In this document: in pieces, positions 7,055 to 13,852 of the stretch
How positions within the stretch are numbered: the first letter of the stretch is position 1
Layout: every line of letters begins with the position of its first letter
Assembly (NCBI GenBank): GCA_900542255.1
Contig: UQMR01000043.1
Span: forward strand, 1 to 19,355
DNA: 19,355 nt
Reading direction: 5' to 3'
DNA from: an uncultured Porphyromonadaceae bacterium
GTDB lineage: Bacteria; Bacteroidota; Bacteroidia; Bacteroidales; Barnesiellaceae_A
Translations under genes and position numbers: made by a program
Notes under the pieces: generated by a model
What the model saw: the letters and a program-made list of their open reading frames with translations, nothing else
What the model was told of the DNA's origin: nothing
The model's database searches: none

Positions 7055-8185
7055 ATGTGGAAAAGTAAATACAGGTGTTTTGTCATTCGGAACAGATATG
7101 TCTGCACCAAAGATAGGGACTTGGCGAAAGTATATTCATTGATAAAGAGAGCATCTGTTTATATCGATATGGACGGCTCTTTCGCGACTTTGCTCAAAGA
7201 TATTATCGATGGTTTTGAGCTCTTTGCCCAAAAACGCCGATTACTCGATGAGCCCCTTTATGCAGAGGTGCGAAAAGCTCTGACAGTGGCTTACGATACC
7301 TATACACTCTTCGATACAGAGATAGAGACAGCCCGCGATATATTGATGGACAGTATATGCGATTTTCAGAAACTGGAAGAACTCGCCGACCAACTCTCTC
7401 CATCGGTTGACACGGAGAAAGGAGCTGGCGGGTATGATGCGAAGCTGAACTATCGGGAGGTGAGAGTCAGGGCCACACACGTTACGCGTGATATGTCTAT
7501 GGGAAACACGTATGACAAAGATTATTATGCCGATATAGACCTCTGTAATAGGGAGGAAAAGAGTATTTCACTCAATCCTTTGGACGGCGGCAGTGTCGAG
7601 CTGCTCTCTGTGAAGGAGGATGCCGTCACTATGCAATGGAATGATGAAGAGTTTGTCGTAACATTGGGGAGCTCGGTAAGTACCGAGGAGATATTCATAG
7701 ACAACCCCCATTTGAGTACAGACTCTCTAAGGCTTACTTTCACATATCGCGAGCTCCCCAACTATACCGAGCTTTGGAATATGATAGTGGCTTTGGGAAG
7801 CGACGAATCGGAAGGGAAAGAGGCCCGGTATATATTGGCAAACCGCAAGGAGGAAATTCTGCATTTTATAGACAAGGCCATAGAGAAGGGCAATACCGGG
7901 CTTTATGTAGCCAAGGCATTGTTGTCGGTATACAATAGCTGGGCTACGTGTAAAATAGATAATATCAGATACTTTCGGGAGAGGCTGCGGGAAGGTATCG
8001 GGCATGGATGTCTTGCCCCCGACAATTATTTCGGCTGGGAATGGATGGAAGTGGCTGCCAAGTACAATGACCCCTCTGATTTCATGGAGGATATGGAGCT
8101 CTATCGCGAAGTCGTAGAGACGGCTGCCGGGCAGGGCATGGTGGCGGCTATTGACCTCCTGCATACTCTCTGGGAAACCGAATAG
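7055..8185 (+). CDS. Uncharacterised cytoplasmic protein (376 aa)
   Basis: I do not recognise a named family. No signal peptide or membrane segment is visible, so the product is predicted to be cytoplasmic. Residues 20-120 look helical and acidic. Residues ~130-235 look beta-rich, with alternating hydrophobics and motifs such as NYREVRVRATHV and EEFVVTLG. Residues 255-376 are helical. The C-terminus (DPSDFMEDMELYREVVETA, then GMVAAIDLLHTLW) has the small-residue helix-pair flavour of Sel1/TPR-like repeats, but I cannot align it firmly. Codon use is consistent with a real gene across the whole frame. The gene stands alone: an exact -7 box lies upstream, and the blaR1-like gene converges on it from downstream. 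Function is unknown. Confidence 0.8.
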   Translation: MWKSKYRCFVIRNRYVCTKDRDLAKVYSLIKRASVYIDMDGSFATLLKDIIDGFELFAQKRRLLDEPLYAEVRKALTVAYDTYTLFDTEIETARDILMDSICDFQKLEELADQLSPSVDTEKGAGGYDAKLNYREVRVRATHVTRDMSMGNTYDKDYYADIDLCNREEKSISLNPLDGGSVELLSVKEDAVTMQWNDEEFVVTLGSSVSTEEIFIDNPHLSTDSLRLTFTYRELPNYTELWNMIVALGSDESEGKEARYILANRKEEILHFIDKAIEKGNTGLYVAKALLSVYNSWATCKIDNIRYFRERLREGIGHGCLAPDNYFGWEWMEVAAKYNDPSDFMEDMELYREVVETAAGQGMVAAIDLLHTLWETE

Positions 8186-8344
8186 ATTATCGGGGAAGTG
8201 CGGGGCATGAGCCCCGTTCGTCAGAAAGGTATCCGTATCGTCAGGTAGCTATGCAGCTGTAACTTCCGCCGTGGAAGGTAGATGCCCGATTCGGCCTGAT
8301 TGCCGTATTCTCCCGGAACAAAAAGTATTGATAGAGCCGTTAGA

Positions 8345-8393
8345 CAAAAAGCTAAGGGGATGCGACCGCAGTAATACGTGTCACATCCCCTTA
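8345..8393 (-). terminator. Terminator for the blaI-blaR1 operon
   Basis: A 10-bp perfect stem TAAGGGGATG (8353-8362) and CATCCCCTTA (8384-8393) surrounds a 21-nt loop. On the minus strand the stem is followed by GCTTTTTG, giving the U-tract. It lies 23 bp past the stop of the M56 gene. The loop is long for a classical terminator. Confidence 0.65.
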
Positions 8394-8415
8394 TGCGTCG
8401 ATGCCCGTGTATGGG

Positions 8416-10014
8416 TTATTTCTTTTTCAGGCTTATGAATATAAGGCCTTTGCCTAAGGCATCGTATTGCTTTACGATTTCGGTAGAGTCTTTAAATACT
8501 GTAACCGACTCTATATCTTCGACCTTTATGTCGCTTATGTTTTCAACTTTTTTGCCGTCTACTACATAAACAGGGTCGGCAGCGGCGAGCGACGTTGTGC
8601 TGTTGGAGATAGTGATGTTCTTCATATCGCCCGACTTAACCTCCAAAACAGGGGCTGAAACTGAGTCTGCTGCGCTTGTGTGTCTTATGGATATTACTTT
8701 CCCTTTCGTGTCGGGAATCTCATTATCCTTAAATCCTACGACAACGACATCGTCGATGACCGTATCGCAGCCTTTGAGAATGACAGATATTACTCCGCGT
8801 CCGTTATCGAATTTGTTTACGTTGACGTTTTTAATGTCATCGGGCGAAATTTTCTTGAATTCCTCTTCCGATACAGGCTTGCCGTTGACGAAAATCTGCA
8901 CCTTGGCAGTATCGCTGGCGTCGAACGCAATATTCCTTTGCAGCGAGATGCTGTCGGTTTGCGAGGTATAGATATAGCTGACATAGGCATTCTTTGATGA
9001 GTTTTGGGTATCGCCGGCAGAGTCGGCCGATAAGGTTATGTTCATCACATTATTGTGCTGTTGCCGGTCGTCGTTTGCATTCTTTTTTGTAATTTCGGCA
9101 GTTGAAATGCTTTGCAATCCATCGGCGACTACCGGTGTTGAGAGCAGGAGGGCTGCCAGGCCCAGGGCAGGAAGCGCGGCAAGGGCGCGCCACTGCGATT
9201 TTCGATTCGATTTTTTACGTAACATCATAGTAATACGTTTTTTTAGGTTGCTGTGATTTAGGCTGTTGGCGATGGACGGGAATCTTGCGCCGACAGCCTT
9301 TTTAATAAGTAATAGTTGGTATGTATGGGCATCTATTCCGCTGTTGAGTACGGCTTCGTCGGCCTCGTATTCGTGAATGCTTTGCAGTTCGTTGCGCATG
9401 AGCCATCCGGCCGGGTTATACCATAGCAATATCGAGGCCGCTTCGGCTGTGAGCAGGTCTATCCAGTGATGACACTGCAAGTGCTTTTCTTCGTGGGCGA
9501 TGATGATGTCGCCTGCCGTTTTGTAATCGTCTTGCGACATGACAATATAGCGGTACCAGCTGAATGGCGCAATCTTGCTGTCGTTGTGTATGACCAACCG
9601 CCAGCCGTTTGCCGTGCAGCTGTGCACCCCCCTGCGTATAATGCAACGTATGCGATACCCTGTATATATCGCACGCAATATGAAAAAGAGCAGGCCTGCG
9701 CCGTATAGCACAATCGCTGCCATGATAGCCCACTCTGCCGACGCATGGCTTGCGTGAGCCGTATGGTCGACAGCAGTGGGCGTAATGACGTACGAGTTGT
9801 TATATATGATATTCATGGCAGGCAACGATATTTCTTGCGGATGCAGGGTTTTCAGGTAGAATATCCCGGCTGTGAGCGATATTATATAGCTCGACATAAC
9901 GAATATGCGGTTGAAGCGGTGGAAGGTCTCCCTTTCGAGCAACAATTTATACACGGCGTATAAGGCAAGCAATATGATTCCGGCTGCAAATGTGTATGCG
10001 ACGAATGTTCCCAT
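8416..10014 (-). CDS. M56-family BlaR1/MecR1-like metallopeptidase with TonB-plug-like C-terminal modules
   Basis: The product is 532 residues. Three membrane segments lie near 4-24, 38-57 and 95-118. The M56 zinc-protease site HEEKH (H174-H178) is followed by HEYEADE (214-220), which supplies the third ligand, and a fourth hydrophobic segment covers 278-297. This is the BlaR1/MecR1 transmembrane protease scaffold, which in known systems leads to inactivation of the BlaI/MecI repressor. The penicillin-binding sensor domain of classical BlaR1 is absent. The C-terminal region instead carries two related units, 371-414 (KVQIFVNGKPVSEEEF onwards) and 480-530 (DPVYVVDGKKVENISD onwards), which resemble the plug segment of TonB-dependent receptors. 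The gene lies 4 bp after blaI on the same strand, an operon. What it senses is unknown. Confidence 0.88.
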   Translation of the reverse strand: MGTFVAYTFAAGIILLALYAVYKLLLERETFHRFNRIFVMSSYIISLTAGIFYLKTLHPQEISLPAMNIIYNNSYVITPTAVDHTAHASHASAEWAIMAAIVLYGAGLLFFILRAIYTGYRIRCIIRRGVHSCTANGWRLVIHNDSKIAPFSWYRYIVMSQDDYKTAGDIIIAHEEKHLQCHHWIDLLTAEAASILLWYNPAGWLMRNELQSIHEYEADEAVLNSGIDAHTYQLLLIKKAVGARFPSIANSLNHSNLKKRITMMLRKKSNRKSQWRALAALPALGLAALLLSTPVVADGLQSISTAEITKKNANDDRQQHNNVMNITLSADSAGDTQNSSKNAYVSYIYTSQTDSISLQRNIAFDASDTAKVQIFVNGKPVSEEEFKKISPDDIKNVNVNKFDNGRGVISVILKGCDTVIDDVVVVGFKDNEIPDTKGKVISIRHTSAADSVSAPVLEVKSGDMKNITISNSTTSLAAADPVYVVDGKKVENISDIKVEDIESVTVFKDSTEIVKQYDALGKGLIFISLKKK

Positions 10015-10018
10015 GATG

Positions 10019-10399
10019 TTACTCCTTTTTCTTGTTGTGGGCCTCTTCTACGGCGGCTATGAGCGAGCGCAGCTCGTCGAGTGTAATGTTTTCCTCTTCT
10101 ACCAGCGACGATACCACGCCGAGGTATGAGTTGTTGAAGTATTTGCTTACCACATTGCGCAGCGAGCGTGTGCCCACCTCGCCCGGGCTTACCGCAGCAT
10201 AGTACTGGTAGGTTTTTCCGTATGCTTTGTGGGCGACGAAACCCTTCTCTTCGAGACCTCGCACAATGGTCGATAGTGTGTTGAAGTGGGGTTTGGGCTC
10301 ATCGTAGAAATCGAGTATCTCTTTCACGAACAGCGGTCCGTGTTCCCAAAAGAATCGCATCACTTCTTCTTCTTTGGCGGTGAGTTCTTTTATTTTCAT
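10019..10399 (-). CDS. blaI: BlaI/MecI/CopY-family transcriptional repressor
   Basis: I start at 10399 (MKIKELTAKEEEVMRFFW, 126 residues). The frame is open to 10456, but the extra 19 residues are not family-like. Residues 5-75 form the winged helix, with the recognition region TLSTIVRGLEEKGF and the wing KAYGKTYQYYAAVS, typical of BlaI/MecI. The rest is the helical dimerisation domain, ending in a basic tail (HNKKKE). Family members bind DNA as dimers and are inactivated by proteolysis after signalling by the BlaR1-type partner, whose gene starts 4 bp downstream. A periodic array of TTAGT half-sites 78-134 bp upstream of this start is the obvious candidate operator. Classical BlaI dyads use TACA/TGTA, so the half-site here differs. 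Confidence 0.9.
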   Translation of the reverse strand: MKIKELTAKEEEVMRFFWEHGPLFVKEILDFYDEPKPHFNTLSTIVRGLEEKGFVAHKAYGKTYQYYAAVSPGEVGTRSLRNVVSKYFNNSYLGVVSSLVEEENITLDELRSLIAAVEEAHNKKKE

Positions 10400-10475
10400 A
10401 TCCGTGACTTTTGTTGTGGCAGGTATCTCCGTTGCATGTATCGTGATGGAGTGCAACTGCCATGCCGATACAAAG

Positions 10476-10533
10476 AACTAAAATATTTAGTTGATAAACT
10501 AATTTATTTAGTTAATAAACTAAAAAGTATAGT
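10476..10533. promoter_or_regulatory. Candidate BlaI operator: array of alternating TTAGT/ACTAA half-sites
   Basis: ACTAA at 10477, TTAGT at 10487, ACTAA at 10498, TTAGT at 10508 and ACTAA at 10519 are all perfect. ATAGT at 10529 has one mismatch. Their centres are 10479, 10489, 10500, 10510, 10521 and 10531, so orientation alternates every 10 or 11 bp. This yields nested dyads, the best being AACTAAA-ATA-TTTAGTT at 10476-10492. The array lies in the blaI-PBP4 divergent intergenic region, closer to blaI. Binding by BlaI is inferred from position and symmetry. Confidence 0.65.
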
Positions 10534-10634
10534 TTATTCTTTTTATACGGAACTTTCAATGTTTGTTAATGCGCTTATCTATAACTGTTTATGCGGAAAA
10601 TAAGAAGAGACAGCGATTTGCCCGGCAAAATGTT

Positions 10635-10664
10635 TTTGTTTTTCTATGCAATACATTATCTTTG
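10635..10664 (+). promoter_or_regulatory. Bacteroides-type promoter for the PBP4 operon
   Basis: An exact -7 box TATCTTTG (10657-10664) has TTTG (10635-10638) upstream with an 18-bp spacer, one short of the usual 19-21. The leader to the ATG at 10722 is about 50 nt. The half-site array lies over 100 bp upstream of this -7 box, so direct occlusion of this promoter by a repressor bound there is not obvious. Between the array and this promoter (10534-10634) I see nothing else. Confidence 0.55.
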
Positions 10665-10721
10665 TTAAGTGATAGTTGTGCAAGTATAGGTTTGAAAAAT
10701 AGTTAGTCAACGTAACTCCTT

Positions 10722-12164
10722 ATGAATAGGTATATATTTGTCCTTTTGCTTTTCTTGTCGGGCATATTTTTCAACGGATTGTCGCAAGGTGCCAAGCAAG
10801 TCGACTATGCCGCCTTCTTCTCGGGCAAAGGTATGCGCCATGCGTCGGTGGGAGTATGCGTTATGGATGTTTCTACGGGTGAAACGTTGGTTGCATATAA
10901 CGAACACACTGCATTTACGCCTGCATCGCTCACCAAAATAATCACAGCAGCCACCGTCTTACAGTTATATCCCGATACAACTCGGTGGCGTACCCGAGTT
11001 GGATATACCGGTTATATCGACTATGAGAGAGTGTTGCAGGGCGATATAGTGATACGAGGGTGCTTAGACCCGTCGCTTGCCAATGAATATGGCAGCCGGC
11101 CAACCGAGGCATTTCTCGATAGGGTGGTGGCAGCCGTTGGCAAGGCCGGTATTTGCGCCATAGCTGGCGATGTTGTTGCCGATGCCTCGCTATGCAGCAT
11201 GGAGACCTCTTCGCAATGGTTGACCGAAGATTTGGGCTGGTATTACGGTGCGGGATGTTATGGTATCAATTATAAGGGAAACAGCTATGACCTCTATCTG
11301 CGCACGGGGGCTGCCGGTACGCAACCCCATATATTGGGAACATCTACAACGGTGGCGCCCGTGGCATATCGCAATCATCTTGTGGTGGGGCAAAAAGACT
11401 CGTCGTTTGTCTCGGTAGTCCCTTATTCCGGGCAATGTATCTTATCGGGGGTTGTCCCGCCGCACCGCGAGCGATTTGTTTTACCCTGTTCTATGACCGA
11501 CCCGCCGCTGACATTGGCATACGATGTAAAGCAGCGGTTACAGGCGGCGCATATACCGGTAGCAGGACGTGCCGTGACCGACCGTTTATTGCAAGAGAAG
11601 CAGAAACCTATTCCTGCGATAACCTATCTGTTGTGTGATTACCCGTCGGACGAGCTTTTGCAGATGGTAGAGACGATGTTGCACCATAGCGATAATCTCT
11701 ATGCCGAGGCGATGTTGCGGTATGTGGCGTTGTCGCAAGATACAGTAGCCACAGCATCGACGGCATTGGCAATAGAACGCGATATATGGGAAAAAGCCCG
11801 GCTCGATACCGAGGCGATGCAGCTGTACGACGGTAGCGGTTTGGCTCGCAAGAATGCAGTTACCCCTTATTTCTTGGCATCGCTCCTGTCGCAGGCTTAC
11901 GGTATGCATCAGTTGGGAGCTGCGTTTGTCTCGGCTTTCCCCGAGGCCGGACGTGAGGGATCGGTCAGGTCTTTCATGGCGCGCCAGAAGTTGCCCGGTA
12001 TTTTGCGCCTTAAAAGCGGCAGTATGGGCGGGGTGCTTTGCTATGCAGGTTATTATATGAATGCGGGCACTACCTATGCCGTGGTATTGATGTGTAACCA
12101 CCATACCTGCCGTAATGCGCAGCTGCGTGGGCTTTATGAGCAACTGCTCCGAACTATATTCTGA
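10722..12164 (+). CDS. dacB: D-alanyl-D-alanine carboxypeptidase/endopeptidase, PBP4 (peptidase S13) family
   Basis: The 480-residue product begins with a signal peptide (hydrophobic 4-20), so it acts in the periplasm. The penicillin-binding motifs are all present: SxxK as S69-L-T-K72 within TPASLTK, SxN as S323-D-N325 within HHSDNLYAEAML, and KTG replaced by K431-S-G433 (KSGSMGG). KSG is a common variant in this family. DGSGLAR (370-376) is another S13 hallmark. The length is normal, with room for the insert domain of PBP4 between the first two motifs. It would cleave terminal D-Ala or peptide cross-links of peptidoglycan. It is divergent from blaI-blaR1 and is followed at 20 bp by the DUF4153 gene. 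The symbol follows the E. coli PBP4 family and is not proof of orthology. Confidence 0.92.
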   Translation: MNRYIFVLLLFLSGIFFNGLSQGAKQVDYAAFFSGKGMRHASVGVCVMDVSTGETLVAYNEHTAFTPASLTKIITAATVLQLYPDTTRWRTRVGYTGYIDYERVLQGDIVIRGCLDPSLANEYGSRPTEAFLDRVVAAVGKAGICAIAGDVVADASLCSMETSSQWLTEDLGWYYGAGCYGINYKGNSYDLYLRTGAAGTQPHILGTSTTVAPVAYRNHLVVGQKDSSFVSVVPYSGQCILSGVVPPHRERFVLPCSMTDPPLTLAYDVKQRLQAAHIPVAGRAVTDRLLQEKQKPIPAITYLLCDYPSDELLQMVETMLHHSDNLYAEAMLRYVALSQDTVATASTALAIERDIWEKARLDTEAMQLYDGSGLARKNAVTPYFLASLLSQAYGMHQLGAAFVSAFPEAGREGSVRSFMARQKLPGILRLKSGSMGGVLCYAGYYMNAGTTYAVVLMCNHHTCRNAQLRGLYEQLLRTIF

Positions 12165-12184
12165 AACCCTAAAACAATATTGAT

Positions 12185-13834
12185 ATGAAGACAAGTGTAT
12201 TGGACAAGATAAGAACGTCACTGTATGATGTTGTGAGGAACTATCCGATAGAGTTATTGTTAAGTATTACATTCTTTGTCATCTATTGTTGTGTGTCGGA
12301 TAAGGGTGGGCTTGTGTTTTATGTGTTGCTGCTCTTCCCTGTATTTTTTGTACTGACATACGTTTTTCATCGTTTCGCGGAAGGAAAATATAAGTGGATA
12401 TATTGGCTTTCGTACCTCTTTCCCGTTCCTTTCTTTTTTATCGACATTCAATCGTTTTTCCCGTGGGGATATGGATTTACGTGCATAGCAGCTTTCTTTT
12501 TATTGTTGGTCGTATATGGCAGGTCAACCGATAAACTCTTTGCCCGTGATGCGGTCAATACGGTATTGCGCATGATACGAGCCGTTGTCTCGGGAATATT
12601 CTTATACATAGCGATTGCATTGATTATGCTGTCGCTCGAATATATTTTCGGAATCAACAGCCATGATGTATATGTACATTCGTTCATCGGAATATTTATG
12701 ATATTTATTCCGTTGGTATTTTGTACCTTACGACAACCTATAAGCGACGAGAACCCGACGATGGGCAAATTCGGCAGTTTTATGCTCAATTACATTTTGT
12801 CGCCGGCTCTTGTCATATATACGATTGTGTTGTATGTCTATATTGTTACTATTGTGGTAAATTGGGAGTTGCCCAAAGGCGGTCTTGCCTACATGGTATT
12901 GGCATTTGTTATCGTGGCGATGGTAGGGCAGGTTATGCAACATTTATTGCATCGTAATATTTTCAAGTGGTACTACGACCGTTTCGGAGTGTTGGGGTTA
13001 CCTGTTATAGTACTGTTTTGGGTAGGCGTGGTGCATCGTATTGCCGAATATGGCTTTACCGAGGCTCGTGTCTATTTGTGCGTAGCCGGTTTTATAATGA
13101 CGTATTATATCGTTTCGCTATTGATAAGTCGGTTACGTTGTTACAGGCTCACTTTTACCGTTGCGATAGTAACTATTTTGATATTTACGTTTATTCCCGG
13201 CATATCAGCTCGCAACATAAGTATATGGTCGCAAGCTAAGCGTCTCGAATGTTATGCTGTGAGCCTTGGAGTGTGGGATAGCGAGCGTGGTAAACTTATG
13301 GAAAATCCACCTGTTACGACAGGTACCGCAGCCCGAGAATTGAAGTCGTCATATCTCTATCTGTGCGATGTTTTGGGTAGCGATGAAGTGGCAAGACGTT
13401 GGACGGGAGGGGTTGATGTGGAAACTGTTTTTCGCGACGATGTCGACTGCTCGATGGAAGAGGTTATCGCACCGTTATTCCGTGTGTACCGCGATTTCAG
13501 TCAGCCTGTCGATGTCTCGGGGTATAAGAACTTTTATCAAGTACCCAATTATTTTACCGAGGAAAGAACTTATCGCGATGTGATGGAGCGAAACATTTAT
13601 GAGTTGTATGACGATAGTGATATATTACGGTATACTTTCGATATGGAAAAGCATCTGTCTCCGCACTTAAAGCAATTAGAGCAGGTATATAGTAGCAACG
13701 AGTCGTCCAAAGATATATCGTTGTTTGTTGTAGGCAATGATTCGTTGAAGATTCTGTTCGACTATATCGAGATATACCAAACAGAATGCGACACAATCTA
13801 CACTATGAACAGTCCTGTCGTATTTGTAAAATAA
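12185..13834 (+). CDS. DUF4153-family polytopic membrane protein
   Basis: The 549-residue product has about 10-11 hydrophobic membrane segments between residues ~22 and 341, then a soluble C-terminal part of ~205 residues (345-549). RIAEYGFTEARVYL (285-298) in a late membrane hairpin is the kind of motif that marks DUF4153 proteins, whose function is unknown. The soluble tail is acidic and rich in tyrosine, and I recognise no fold in it. By the positive-inside rule its side of the membrane is uncertain. The gene starts 20 bp after the PBP4 gene and stops 18 bp before the SUFU-domain gene, with no promoter or terminator in either gap. The three genes are therefore probably co-transcribed. Confidence 0.82.
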   Translation: MKTSVLDKIRTSLYDVVRNYPIELLLSITFFVIYCCVSDKGGLVFYVLLLFPVFFVLTYVFHRFAEGKYKWIYWLSYLFPVPFFFIDIQSFFPWGYGFTCIAAFFLLLVVYGRSTDKLFARDAVNTVLRMIRAVVSGIFLYIAIALIMLSLEYIFGINSHDVYVHSFIGIFMIFIPLVFCTLRQPISDENPTMGKFGSFMLNYILSPALVIYTIVLYVYIVTIVVNWELPKGGLAYMVLAFVIVAMVGQVMQHLLHRNIFKWYYDRFGVLGLPVIVLFWVGVVHRIAEYGFTEARVYLCVAGFIMTYYIVSLLISRLRCYRLTFTVAIVTILIFTFIPGISARNISIWSQAKRLECYAVSLGVWDSERGKLMENPPVTTGTAARELKSSYLYLCDVLGSDEVARRWTGGVDVETVFRDDVDCSMEEVIAPLFRVYRDFSQPVDVSGYKNFYQVPNYFTEERTYRDVMERNIYELYDDSDILRYTFDMEKHLSPHLKQLEQVYSSNESSKDISLFVVGNDSLKILFDYIEIYQTECDTIYTMNSPVVFVK

Positions 13835-13852
13835 AATCAGTCAAATGAAGTT

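Noticed and set aside
8201..8216. CGGGGC-ATGA-GCCCCG hairpin after the 7055 gene
   Set aside because: Only a 6-bp stem and no T-run, so I do not call it a terminator.
10400..10456. In-frame 19-residue extension of BlaI
   Set aside because: BlaI-family proteins begin close to the winged helix; the extra residues (MHSITIHATEIPATTKVTD) are not family-like.
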